Below are positions 34,319 to 43,642 of a stretch of 64,000 bases of DNA, one piece after another. The stretch covers positions 62,001 to 126,000 of the forward strand of contig JAJNDK010000006.1 of NCBI GenBank assembly GCA_021156365.1, read 5' to 3'. The translations under genes were made by a program, and so were the position numbers. Source of the stretch: Bacteroidota bacterium (GTDB lineage Bacteria; Bacteroidota; Bacteroidia; B-17B0; Aurantibacillaceae). The first letter of the stretch is position 1; every line of letters begins with the position of its first letter. The notes under the pieces were generated by a model, which saw only the letters and a list, made by a program, of their open reading frames with translations, ran no database searches and was not told the origin of the DNA.

Positions 34319-36179
34319 GTGGCTTACATCGATCCTGTTTTTCTTTGCCGCCTGCATCACAGCGGGAGCACAGAGTGTATTGCATACTTCAACACTTGAA
34401 GCCTGTCTTGCACCTTTTTATCATGGCGTTGCTTCCGGCGACCCGATGGCAGACAGGGTAATTATCTGGACAAGGGTTACACCCGATACGGTGAGCAGCG
34501 ATCCGGTACTGGTGTCGTGGAGAATGGCTACCGACACGGGTATGACGACGATCATTCAGAACGGAAGCCTGATGACGGACAACACAAAAGATTATACGGT
34601 GAAAGTGGATGTGCAGAACCTTACACCCAACACCTGGTATTATTATGAGTTCTCTGTGAATGGCTTCAACTCTCCGCGTGGAAGAACAAGGACAACACCG
34701 TTGGGCAATGCGGACAGTCTTCGTTTTGCGGTAGTGTCCTGTGCCAATTACGAAGCAGGATTTTTTAATTCCTATAAAGCCTTGCTCAACAGGGCCGATT
34801 TTGATGCTGTCATTCATCTGGGTGATTACATCTATGAATATGAAACAGGAGGCTATGCGCCCAACACAGCAGTGAACAGGCAATGGATCCCGGCCAACGA
34901 GATCCTGTCGCTGTCCGATTACCGCGAGCGTTATTCAACCTATCACCTTGATGAGGACCTGCGCAAGCTGCATCAGCAGTTCCCTTTCATCACGGTGTGG
35001 GACGATCATGAATCGTCCAACGATGCGTGGATGAACGGAGCGGAGAACCACCAGGCAAACGAAGGTCCTTTTGCCCTGCGTAAGGCCTATGCAAAACAAG
35101 CCTATTTCGAATGGCTGCCTATCCGCGAAACCGGCGTAAGCGATCCTTACCAGATCTTCCGTAAACTTTCCTATGGCAATTTAGTCGACCTGATCATGCT
35201 GGATACACGCCTTCATGGCCGTGAAGTACAAAGCGGCACTTCAGGAGCAGTGGTTACCAATACGAACAGGCAACTCTTAGGGACCGACCAGTTCTCGTGG
35301 ATGTCTGAGCGGCTGGACTCTTCACAGTGCAGGTGGAAAGTGCTGACACAACAGGTAATGGTGGCACCTTTGAAAGTATTTGGGGTGGCTGTGAACGGTG
35401 ATCAGTGGGATGGTTATCCGGCAGAACGGGATCGTCTCTTCAATCACATCCTGACGAACAATATAAAAGACATCGTAGTTATCACAGGCGATATTCATTC
35501 TTCCTGGGCCAATGATCTTCCTACTTCTTCCTACAATGGTTCTACCGGTGGCGGGTCGGCAGGCGTTGAGTTTGTAGGACCAAGTGTTACCTCACCAGGC
35601 ATGAGCATTCCGGCCGGTTCTGCGGTTATTATGGCATCCAACTCGCATATCAAATATGCAGACCTTTCGCAGCATGGCTTTATGATAATGGATGTAAATC
35701 AGAACAGGGTGCAGAACGATTGGTACTATGTGCCTTCGGTGGATATTTCTTCCGCTACCTGCAATTGGGGGAAATCGTTTTATGTGAATCATCTCGAACG
35801 TTTTCTGCGCAGCACAAATACAGTGAGCTTCCCGAGGAACAGTATTTACGGTGCCATGGCGCCACTATGCCCGAGGATCATCAGCCCGGTTGCGATCAAA
35901 GAAGCAACACCTTTCAAAATTTCCAACGTGTATCCGAACCCGGCAAATAACAATCTCGTAGTTAGCTTTATGAATGCAGCCGGATTGGAAAATGGGGAGA
36001 TCAGCATCATGAATGCGGCAGGGCAACTGGTGAAGAAAATTGATTTCAGTAAAAATGACTTATACAATGCACAACTGTTGATAGACGTGACGGAGCTGGC
36101 CGATGGTTTTTACACCGGGCTGGTGAAACAGGGACCAGCAAATGCATACTTTAAATTCATCAAACAAAAGAGTAATTGA
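34293..36179 (+). CDS. phoD: Secreted PhoD-type alkaline phosphatase with T9SS sorting domain
   Basis: A 628-residue exported phosphatase. After the signal peptide (ends near ITAGAQS), the PhoD N-domain starts GVASGDPMADRVIIWTRVTP at about 45. The catalytic domain has AVVSCANYEAGFFNSYKAL, HLGDYIYEYE (about 175), VWDDHESSNDAW (about 235), MLDTRLHGRE and VVITGDIHSSWAND (about 397), the usual metal and phosphate ligands of PhoD. The C-terminus is a type A sorting domain (ISNVYPNPANNNLVVSF ... DGFYTGLV). It releases phosphate from diesters and monoesters. The gene overlaps the glycine-rich gene by 26 bases and the peroxidase gene by 4. Confidence 0.92.
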   Translation: MTTGLSKTKWLTSILFFFAACITAGAQSVLHTSTLEACLAPFYHGVASGDPMADRVIIWTRVTPDTVSSDPVLVSWRMATDTGMTTIIQNGSLMTDNTKDYTVKVDVQNLTPNTWYYYEFSVNGFNSPRGRTRTTPLGNADSLRFAVVSCANYEAGFFNSYKALLNRADFDAVIHLGDYIYEYETGGYAPNTAVNRQWIPANEILSLSDYRERYSTYHLDEDLRKLHQQFPFITVWDDHESSNDAWMNGAENHQANEGPFALRKAYAKQAYFEWLPIRETGVSDPYQIFRKLSYGNLVDLIMLDTRLHGREVQSGTSGAVVTNTNRQLLGTDQFSWMSERLDSSQCRWKVLTQQVMVAPLKVFGVAVNGDQWDGYPAERDRLFNHILTNNIKDIVVITGDIHSSWANDLPTSSYNGSTGGGSAGVEFVGPSVTSPGMSIPAGSAVIMASNSHIKYADLSQHGFMIMDVNQNRVQNDWYYVPSVDISSATCNWGKSFYVNHLERFLRSTNTVSFPRNSIYGAMAPLCPRIISPVAIKEATPFKISNVYPNPANNNLVVSFMNAAGLENGEISIMNAAGQLVKKIDFSKNDLYNAQLLIDVTELADGFYTGLVKQGPANAYFKFIKQKSN

Positions 36180-38074
36180 TTTTGATCAGAGGTTTAGTAG
36201 GATCCATAGTTCTTTGCACTGTTTTTTTTCTTTTGTCTTTTCACACAAAGGACGAAACCAACATAAATACCTGTAAAACGTATATTCATGGGGAGACAAA
36301 AAAGATCATCGAAGTTCTCGATCAGTCGCTTGTTAATCTTGATAGTGTTAAGGACGATGCAGCAGGCAAACGACTAAAGGAACTTTATTTCCGGATGCGA
36401 AAGCACTACAAACATGTGGAGTGCTTTGTGGAATATTATTCTCCTCACGATGCCAAATATTTTATAAACGGCCCGCTCGTAAAAAAATCGGAGCTGGAAT
36501 ACGGCAAGCGTGTCTACGATCCGCGTGGCATGCAGGTAGTAGAAGAGCTGCTCTTTGACGCGGACAGCCTCGATCGCAAAGCGCTGGCATATGAGTATCA
36601 GTATCTCCGGGAGGCGCTCAAAGCAATACTACCCAAAATACAAGCTGTTACCTTCGACGAACGACGCCTGTTCGATATGCTGCAATTTGAGCTGTACAGG
36701 CTGAGCTGCCTGAACCTGAATGGCTACGATGCCACCTTCACACAAACCAACCCGGGCGAATGTGCCTGGTCGCTCGAAGGATGTGAGCAGCTGCTGCAAG
36801 TCAGTTCCCAGCCGCAGGACAAAGTAAAATATACAAAATTACTGTCCCTCTTCGCGCAGGCAGAAACGTACTGCAAAAGCGCGAAAAGTAACAACACATT
36901 CAACCGCCTGTATTTTATTACGCGTTTCATGAATCCTTTGTACAAAGAGTTAGTGTTGCTTCGTAAGGAATTGAAAATAGAGCAGACGCAGGTGAATTAT
37001 GCGTTGAACCTCGCTTCGCCCGACATGTTCGGCAGCCGGATGTTCAACCCGCTTTTCTTTTCGGTGAATACAAAAGATACAGCCAACAACGCATTGCAAT
37101 CAGACTTAGGCAAGCTCCTGTTTTACGATCCGATTCTGTCGGGCAACAACGAAAGGGCTTGTGCATCCTGTCATCAGGCGGGCAAGGGTTTTGCCGACGG
37201 ATTACAAAAGGCGCTGTCTTTTTCCAAAGATTCCGTTCTGTCGAGGAACACGCCCGGCTTGTTGAATGCTATGTATCAGCGTAATTTTTTCCTGGACGGA
37301 AGATCACGCCAGTTGGAGCAGCAGGTAAACGATGTACTGCACAATCGGAATGAAATGAATACCACGGTGGATGCAATTATCAGCAAGCTCAACAAATCAA
37401 TAGAGTACCGGAAATTATTCCAATCGGCCTTTGCCGGCTCTCCCGACACCAGCATCAGTTATTATGGCATCCTGAAAGCCATTACCGAATATGAAAAAAC
37501 GCTGGACTCGCGCAACAGCCGTTTTGATAAATACCTGCGTGGAAATTATACCCAGCTGTCGGCTGCTGAAATAAAAGGCTACAATCTTTTTTCCGGGAAA
37601 GCGCTCTGTGCCACTTGTCATTTCCTGCCTTTGTTTACAGGACTTGTGCCGCCTTACTTTAACGATACGGAATACGAAGTAATAGGAGTGCCTGCCACAA
37701 AAGACAGCAAAGAAGTGGATGTTGACAAAGGACGCACGGTTGTGTCGTTGGTCGCTATCCACCAGCATGCTTTTAAAACTACCACTGTCCGAAATATTGG
37801 GATCACTGCGCCGTATATGCACAATGGTGTTTACACAACGGTGGATGAAGTACTAGATTTTTACAACAAAGGCGGCGGGAACGGAATGGGCATGCAGCTA
37901 CCGAACCAGACACTGCCTTTCGATTCCCTCCAGCTCAACAAACAGGAGCTGAGTAGCATAAAATCTTTTTTGTTGTCCCTCACCGATACCTCCGGGATAC
38001 CGGGTCCTCCGAAAAGATTGCCACAGTTTGAAGAAGCGGCGTTGAACAAAAGGAAGATCGGGGGGACGTATTAG
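36176..38074 (+). CDS. Diheme cytochrome c peroxidase (MauG/CcpA-like) with a long N-terminal extension
   Basis: A 632-residue exported protein. No ATG is available: TTG at 36176 overlaps the preceding TGA, with another TTG at 36182. A hydrophobic segment (GLVGSIVLCTVFFLLSF) acts as signal or anchor. Residues about 35-280 are helical and unlike standard peroxidases. The peroxidase part has the first haem site CASCH (about 328), DGRSRQLEQQVNDVLHNRNEMN, the second haem site CATCH (about 477) and APYMHNGVYTTVDEVLDFYNKGGG. These enzymes reduce peroxide or oxidise protein side chains in the periplasm. It has no sorting domain. The coupling to the two phosphatases is unusual. Confidence 0.85.
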   Translation: MILIRGLVGSIVLCTVFFLLSFHTKDETNINTCKTYIHGETKKIIEVLDQSLVNLDSVKDDAAGKRLKELYFRMRKHYKHVECFVEYYSPHDAKYFINGPLVKKSELEYGKRVYDPRGMQVVEELLFDADSLDRKALAYEYQYLREALKAILPKIQAVTFDERRLFDMLQFELYRLSCLNLNGYDATFTQTNPGECAWSLEGCEQLLQVSSQPQDKVKYTKLLSLFAQAETYCKSAKSNNTFNRLYFITRFMNPLYKELVLLRKELKIEQTQVNYALNLASPDMFGSRMFNPLFFSVNTKDTANNALQSDLGKLLFYDPILSGNNERACASCHQAGKGFADGLQKALSFSKDSVLSRNTPGLLNAMYQRNFFLDGRSRQLEQQVNDVLHNRNEMNTTVDAIISKLNKSIEYRKLFQSAFAGSPDTSISYYGILKAITEYEKTLDSRNSRFDKYLRGNYTQLSAAEIKGYNLFSGKALCATCHFLPLFTGLVPPYFNDTEYEVIGVPATKDSKEVDVDKGRTVVSLVAIHQHAFKTTTVRNIGITAPYMHNGVYTTVDEVLDFYNKGGGNGMGMQLPNQTLPFDSLQLNKQELSSIKSFLLSLTDTSGIPGPPKRLPQFEEAALNKRKIGGTY

Positions 38075-38244
38075 CAGACCGGGAAGAATACTAAGCTTTT
38101 CTACATTGCTATGAGCAATGTTAATTTAACACGCTCATCCACTTTACATTCCGAACACACGGGTAATGATTCGGTAGTGTTGCCATAATTTGCATCAACA
38201 TACAAACCTGTAATTTTCTCTTTTTTTAAATTCAAGCCCTTATT

Positions 38245-40938
38245 ATGAAAAATAACTACAAAGCTTTATTGAGTATTCTTTTTGTTGGCCTTAGTGCAAC
38301 ATCCTTCGCCCAAACCCAACTGGCGATCTGGGATTTTGCCACCGTGGCCAATGCAGCTACAAACGCTATCAATGCTACCACGGATGCGGTGCCGGGCACA
38401 CCCAGCCTGAAACAATTTTACCAGACGATCGATAACAACGGAAAAGGCGGAACTACCTACACAGATGCCAATTCGGTAGCACACACTGCCGGAAGCGCCA
38501 TTGCATGGGATGATATCAAAGGATCGGGCATCGATGCAGAGCTACAGATAACACTCAGCACCACGGGCTGGGAAAATATATTCTTTCGTTTCAATTACAA
38601 AAGCGAATCGGCCGAAACATTCGATCTCCGTTACTCGCTGGACAACGGCGCTTCCTGGACACTGATCCTGGACGATGCTGCTATCACGGGAGATAATGCA
38701 TATCATGCAAAGGTGAATAACCTTTCTGCCTTCAGCAATATAGAAGATCAGCCGACTGTTATGTTCAAGATCTCCGAATTGGATAATACAGGCAACGATC
38801 AGTTCGTATTTGACAATATCGAATTCTACGGCAGCCAGATCGCTCTTGTACCGGGTGTTCCTTCTATCCAGGCGCATTCATCCACTACCCGTTTCCTCAA
38901 TAACAACACCCATAGCGGAAGTGCCAGTGGCGTGATGAGCGATCCTACGGATCCGTGCAGGACCAAAGGACTGAACTTCCTGCTGAGAGACAGCAATACG
39001 CCGCTCAATACATTGGTGGTTACTGCTTCCAGCTCTAATACAACTGTAGTACCCAATGCAAACCTGGCGCTGACTACTATCAACGACAGTATCCGCAACC
39101 TGGAGATCACACCGGCTGTAGCTGGCTACTCCGATATTACCATCAGTGTAAGCGACGGTTCCAATTCGGATTCGTATGTGCTCAACTACGCCGCTTCGGC
39201 TCCTACTTATGATATTCCCAACACGGTTTTCCACACAGGTATTTCCGATGGCTCTACAAGTATTGATGCCGGCAACAATTACATCATTGCCGCTGACGAT
39301 GAAACAAATGCATTGTTGTTGTATCACAAAGATTCTTCGGGGCATATTTTAAATCAATTCAATGTAGGCGCTGCTATGGGTCTGCAGGAAGAGGGCGATT
39401 TTGAAGCATCCTGCCGCAAAGGCAACAGGACCTATTGGATGGGCTCCCTGGGCAATTCGGTGAACGGAAATATCAAGCCATCACGTCATCGTTTTTTTGC
39501 TACGGATGTTTCGGCCAGCGGGAGCTCGGTTGCTGTAAACTATGTTGGCAATTACGATATCCGCAATGCTATTATTTCCTGGGGCGATTCGCACGGATAT
39601 AATTTTATGGCAAGCGGTGCAGACGGGATGATCCCTAAGCAGATCGGCGGGCTCAATGTAGAAGGTATGTGTCTTGCACCTGCTACTTCTACCTTGTATA
39701 TCGCATTCAGGGCGCCATTGGTGCCGGTGAGCAACCGTACCAAAGCACTGATCTGCCCGGTAACGAATTTCGAAACCTGGTTCAACAATGGCTCACCTTC
39801 GGGATCTCCTACTTTCGGTACACCTATCGAACTGAACTTAGGTGGAAGAGGTATCCGTAGCATCGAACAAAATGCAAACGGGCAATTCCTGATCGTTGCA
39901 GGTAGTTATGACAGCAATCACAATGCCGCCCTGTATGAGTGGGACGGCAACCCTGCCAGCGCACCGGTACTGCTCACAGCAGACCTCACCGATCTGAACC
40001 CGGAAGGGATCGTAAGTTTTCCATCTCCTTTTTACAATGGATCGACGGTGGAGCTGATGAGCGACGATGGAACGGATACCCTCTACAACGACAACATCGA
40101 GAACAAACTATTGAACGATGCTAACAAAAAAAAATTCAGGACAATAAAAATTGCAACCACCGGCGGAACCCTGGCTCCATGTGTCGGACCTAATTTGACC
40201 GGTGTTACCGCATCTCAAACAGCTATCTGTGCAGGAGGTTCTACCACACTTACCATTACAGGCACACTCAACAGCGCTACTGCATGGCAGGTATACACAG
40301 GCAGTTGCGGATCGGTAAGCGCTGGCAGTACAGCTACGGGAACCATGAGTGTGTCGCCGACCGCCACCACTACTTATTATATCAGGGGTGAGGGTGGATG
40401 TACAATGCCCGGTGCCTGCAATACTATCACGATCCAGGTAAATCCATTGCCGGTAGTGAATACCAATCTTTCGGCGATCGACTCGCAGTGTGTGAATACA
40501 TCTGCGATCGCATTGAGCGGCGGTAGCCCGGCAGGCGGAACATATTCAGGTGCAGGTGTATCAGGCGGGAATTTTTCTCCTGCAGCAGCAGGTACCGGAG
40601 TTCACCAGATCACTTATACCTACACGGATGCCAATAGCTGTGTGAATTCTGCAGCGGCTTCTATGACTGTACTGGCTTGTGTGGGGATCGCGGATCAGAA
40701 AGCAGGGTCTGCCACTTTCCTGTATCCGAATCCGACAACTGGTAATTTCACTATCGTGCATCCGGTTAACGGGAAAACAAAATTGAGCATTTATAATACG
40801 CTCGGACAATTGGTGAAAAGCCAGGAACTGACAGCTAGCGGGCAATCGATCAATACCAGTACATTCCCTGCCGGTGTGTATTACATCCAGCTGGATAACG
40901 GTATATCGGTTTGGACGAACAGGCTTATCAAGGAATAA
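38245..40938 (+). CDS. Secreted DUF3616-containing protein with T9SS sorting domain
   Basis: An 897-residue protein with signal peptide ending at SATSFAQ. Residues about 25-200 form a beta-sandwich (IWDFATVANAA ... FVFDNIEFYG), followed by an Ig-like stretch to about 315. Residues about 325-640 resemble DUF3616, a probable beta-propeller (YIIAADDETNALLLYHKDSSG, EGDFEASCRKGNRTYWMGSLG, GGLNVEGMCLAP). Two Ig/SprB-like repeats follow (SQTAICAGGSTTLTITG; SPAGGTYSGAGVSGGNFSP) and then a type A sorting domain (TFLYPNPTTGNFTI ... AGVYYIQL ... RLIKE). Function is unknown. It sits 170 bases after the peroxidase and ends in a strong terminator. Confidence 0.85.
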   Translation: MKNNYKALLSILFVGLSATSFAQTQLAIWDFATVANAATNAINATTDAVPGTPSLKQFYQTIDNNGKGGTTYTDANSVAHTAGSAIAWDDIKGSGIDAELQITLSTTGWENIFFRFNYKSESAETFDLRYSLDNGASWTLILDDAAITGDNAYHAKVNNLSAFSNIEDQPTVMFKISELDNTGNDQFVFDNIEFYGSQIALVPGVPSIQAHSSTTRFLNNNTHSGSASGVMSDPTDPCRTKGLNFLLRDSNTPLNTLVVTASSSNTTVVPNANLALTTINDSIRNLEITPAVAGYSDITISVSDGSNSDSYVLNYAASAPTYDIPNTVFHTGISDGSTSIDAGNNYIIAADDETNALLLYHKDSSGHILNQFNVGAAMGLQEEGDFEASCRKGNRTYWMGSLGNSVNGNIKPSRHRFFATDVSASGSSVAVNYVGNYDIRNAIISWGDSHGYNFMASGADGMIPKQIGGLNVEGMCLAPATSTLYIAFRAPLVPVSNRTKALICPVTNFETWFNNGSPSGSPTFGTPIELNLGGRGIRSIEQNANGQFLIVAGSYDSNHNAALYEWDGNPASAPVLLTADLTDLNPEGIVSFPSPFYNGSTVELMSDDGTDTLYNDNIENKLLNDANKKKFRTIKIATTGGTLAPCVGPNLTGVTASQTAICAGGSTTLTITGTLNSATAWQVYTGSCGSVSAGSTATGTMSVSPTATTTYYIRGEGGCTMPGACNTITIQVNPLPVVNTNLSAIDSQCVNTSAIALSGGSPAGGTYSGAGVSGGNFSPAAAGTGVHQITYTYTDANSCVNSAAASMTVLACVGIADQKAGSATFLYPNPTTGNFTIVHPVNGKTKLSIYNTLGQLVKSQELTASGQSINTSTFPAGVYYIQLDNGISVWTNRLIKE

Positions 40939-40959
40939 ATTGCTTTATATACACCTGAA

Positions 40960-40995
40960 AAAGCCGGATGTAAATTTTACATCCGGCTTTCTTTT
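40960..40995 (+). terminator. Strong intrinsic terminator after the DUF3616 gene
   Basis: AAAGCCGGATGTAAA (40960-40974) and TTTACATCCGGCTTT (40976-40990) are perfect inverted copies, followed by CTTTT. It closes the phosphatase-peroxidase-DUF3616 run. Confidence 0.88.
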
Positions 40996-41040
40996 ACCAA
41001 TTGATAATATTGGCACAATGCCTGCCTAATACTGCTGCTT

Positions 41041-41048
41041 TAGTTTTG
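41041..41048 (+). promoter_or_regulatory. -7 promoter element of the lamin-tail protein gene
   Basis: TAGTTTTG matches TAnnTTTG exactly, 64 bases before the ATG at 41113. It lies after the terminator at 40960, so the next two genes form a separate unit. Confidence 0.55.
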
Positions 41049-41112
41049 TTGAGCAAATTGAACATCCTGCAGGATCTCCACATCCGAACCTCTTTGCATA
41101 GCTAAAGCACAC

Positions 41113-42765
41113 ATGAAACATTTGCCTCTTATTGTTCTTCTTTTTCTTTGCAGTTCCAGCATGTTCCCACAGGCTGTAGTAATAAACGGATATTTTAATG
41201 CAGCCGACCCGAAGGATGAGTGGATCGAGCTGTTAATAATAACAGATAATACGGATATACGCGGTTGGACCATCCGTGATAATAATGCGAGCCAAACCTC
41301 CTGGCAGACTGCTATTACCTTTCAAAATCATGCACTCTGGAATAATTTACGTTCAGGCACTGTGATCATGATCTGGAATCGCCTTATCAGTACTACTTCT
41401 GTTACGCATGTAATGCTGGATGTAAATAAGGCAGATGGTTATATTGAACTGAGTGCACAGGACGGAACCTATTTTACCGGTAGTGCTTTCGGAACCTCTC
41501 CTTCCTGGGCAGGAGCTTCATTGAACATAGCCGGGGGCGGAGAGATCATTGAATTGCGCAATTCGGGAGGAACACATGTACATGGCCTGGGGCATTTGTC
41601 AAGTGCAGGATCTGACTGGACAGCGATGGCCACTCCGAAATTAAATCATGCCAACAGTGCAAACTCCGGTGATGCGATCTATGTATGCCCTGGCGCTTCC
41701 ATTACCGATTACAACGGCCCCGCTACGGGAAATAATTTTACTTCCAAAAATGATGTAACGATCACCTTTGGTTTGCCAAACACCTGCGGAGCAAGCGCTA
41801 CAGGTAACACCAATTACTGGCTCAGCCTGCGTCAACCGGTAATAACATCCCAAACCGTGACACCAACAGGTGTAGGCGGAAATCCGGGAAGCCTTACATT
41901 TAGCTGGACTGCTGCTACGGATCCCAATACTGCTGATAACGTAACCGGTTATATTGTCCTGAAGAATACCATAAACACCTTTACCGCACCGACTGACGGA
42001 ACCACATATGCGGTCGGAGCTACGATCGGATCGGCTACCGTGATAGCACACACGAATTCCACTACTTACACCTATACGGATAATACGGTGAACACAAGTA
42101 ACTGTTATTATTACAGGGTGTATGCGTATCGATACGGAACCGACGACAGGAACGGGAACAGTTACAATCAGGCAAGAGGCCGGGCATACAATCAGCTTAA
42201 CTTTATTACAGTTCCCTGCTTTACGATTGTTCTGCCGGTTCAGCTCAGTTATTTCAAAGCACTGCGGAATAAAAAAGAAGTAGCTATAAGCTGGGAAACC
42301 GCCTCTGAATTCAACAGCCGTTTTTTTGAAGTAGAGAGAAGCATGGACGGTAGCTTGTTTGAAACAGTAGCGCATGTGGAAGCAGGATTGTACAGCAATC
42401 ATACAAACAGCTATACTGCTACAGATGCCGACCCACTGAAAGGAAGAACTTATTACCGGCTGAAACAGGTGGATGTGAACGGTGAATATATGTACTCAGC
42501 GATCGTGTCGGTAGAACCGGCTGCATTGGACTTTTCTATGTATCCCAATCCTGTTACTACCGGCAAGCTGACCATTACGGAATACGATTGCGGAGAAAAT
42601 ATGGAATATGAAATATACAGCCTTCAGGGCACGCTGCTCAAAAAAAATGCAGACTACACAACAGGTGAAACGATAGATGTATCGGACCTGGAGAACGGGA
42701 TGTACAGCATCAGGATCAGCTGCGAAGGGCAGCAGGCCATGAAACAGCTCTGTATCATTAAATAA
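41113..42765 (+). CDS. Secreted lamin-tail-like protein with T9SS sorting domain
   Basis: A 550-residue exported protein (signal peptide ends near SMFPQ). Residues about 20-165 look like a lamin tail domain (VVINGYFNAADPKDEWIELL, DIRGWTIRDNN, GEIIELRNSGGTHVHGL). An FN3-like domain with SFSWTAATDPNTADNVTGY spans about 235-360. A second beta-domain follows, LQLSYFKALRN...-type (LSYFKALRNKKEVAISWETASEFNS), common next to sorting domains. The C-terminus is type A (FSMYPNPVTTGKLTITE ... NGMYSIRI). No catalytic domain is seen. It lies 9 bases before the PstS-like gene. Confidence 0.82.
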   Translation: MKHLPLIVLLFLCSSSMFPQAVVINGYFNAADPKDEWIELLIITDNTDIRGWTIRDNNASQTSWQTAITFQNHALWNNLRSGTVIMIWNRLISTTSVTHVMLDVNKADGYIELSAQDGTYFTGSAFGTSPSWAGASLNIAGGGEIIELRNSGGTHVHGLGHLSSAGSDWTAMATPKLNHANSANSGDAIYVCPGASITDYNGPATGNNFTSKNDVTITFGLPNTCGASATGNTNYWLSLRQPVITSQTVTPTGVGGNPGSLTFSWTAATDPNTADNVTGYIVLKNTINTFTAPTDGTTYAVGATIGSATVIAHTNSTTYTYTDNTVNTSNCYYYRVYAYRYGTDDRNGNSYNQARGRAYNQLNFITVPCFTIVLPVQLSYFKALRNKKEVAISWETASEFNSRFFEVERSMDGSLFETVAHVEAGLYSNHTNSYTATDADPLKGRTYYRLKQVDVNGEYMYSAIVSVEPAALDFSMYPNPVTTGKLTITEYDCGENMEYEIYSLQGTLLKKNADYTTGETIDVSDLENGMYSIRISCEGQQAMKQLCIIK

Positions 42766-42774
42766 AAACAGTCT

Positions 42775-43629
42775 ATGAAAAAAATAGTTTTCTCCCTGGT
42801 TATTCTGACGGCACTGGCCGCTTGTTCGCATTCCGGTAAACATCCCGAAGCCTCCGGAGAAAAAAGCCAGCTCCGGGTGATAAAAATAAAGGGCAGTGAA
42901 ACCATACGTCCTTTTATTGAACAGGCGATTGTAAAGTACGAACAATCACATCCGAATATCATTATAGACTACACTGGTGGCGGAAGCAATCTGGGCCTGA
43001 TGGCGCTGAAACAAAACGAGGCGGATGTTATCTTCACTTCCAAATCCTTTAACGAAGATGACCTGGAAGGAATGCCGCAGGGAAAATCGCTACAGACAGA
43101 AATACTCGCATATGATGCATTGTGCGTGATCGTAAGTATCAAGAACCCCATCAACGAGATCAGCAGGGCACAACTGTCCGATATTTATTCGGGTGCAGTA
43201 AAGAACTGGAAAGAGCTGGGTGGTCAGGATGCTCCGATCCAGGTCTATTCACGTGACATATCTTCGGGCTCGTATAGTTTTTTTAAAGACCGTGTGTTGC
43301 TGAACGAAAATTATTCTTCTACCGATATCAACCTGGTGCACAACGAAGAGATCGTGAACAATGTAAGGGATAAAGTGAATGCGATCGGCTATGTAGGACT
43401 TGGAAATGTGAATGCAGAAGTGAAAAGCCTGAAGCTGAAGAAGGAGGGAGAAGGAGAGTTCACTGCACCGAATCTTGTGAATGTAAAAGGCAATTCGTAT
43501 TTATTGAGCAGAGAGTTGAGCTGTATGTATTTCCTTGAATCGGATATGGCCGTGAAAGATTTTATCACTTACCTGAAATCCGCTGAAGCAAAAGAAATAG
43601 TACAGGAAGTGGGTTTTCTGAATAAATAA
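42775..43629 (+). CDS. PstS-like phosphate-binding lipoprotein
   Basis: A 284-residue protein with a lipobox (LAAC, Cys17). It has IKGSETIRPFIEQAIVKYEQSHPNI, DYTGGGSNLGLMALKQNEADVIFTSKSFNEDD, ISRAQLSDIYSGAVKNWKELGG, VYSRDISSGSYSFFKDRVL and VNAIGYVGLGNV, the usual order of ligand loops in the PstS family. It should bind phosphate at the envelope. No pstC, pstA, pstB or phoU gene is in the window, so it may work alone or with a distant permease. Its position next to the secreted phosphatases supports a phosphate role, as inference. Confidence 0.87.
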   Translation: MKKIVFSLVILTALAACSHSGKHPEASGEKSQLRVIKIKGSETIRPFIEQAIVKYEQSHPNIIIDYTGGGSNLGLMALKQNEADVIFTSKSFNEDDLEGMPQGKSLQTEILAYDALCVIVSIKNPINEISRAQLSDIYSGAVKNWKELGGQDAPIQVYSRDISSGSYSFFKDRVLLNENYSSTDINLVHNEEIVNNVRDKVNAIGYVGLGNVNAEVKSLKLKKEGEGEFTAPNLVNVKGNSYLLSRELSCMYFLESDMAVKDFITYLKSAEAKEIVQEVGFLNK

Positions 43630-43642
43630 AAGTGGAATAGCT

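Noticed and set aside
41641-42402. Open frame of 253 codons on the minus strand
   Set aside because: Shadow of the lamin-tail T9SS gene; its composition is Cys/Arg/Ser-rich as expected from antisense.
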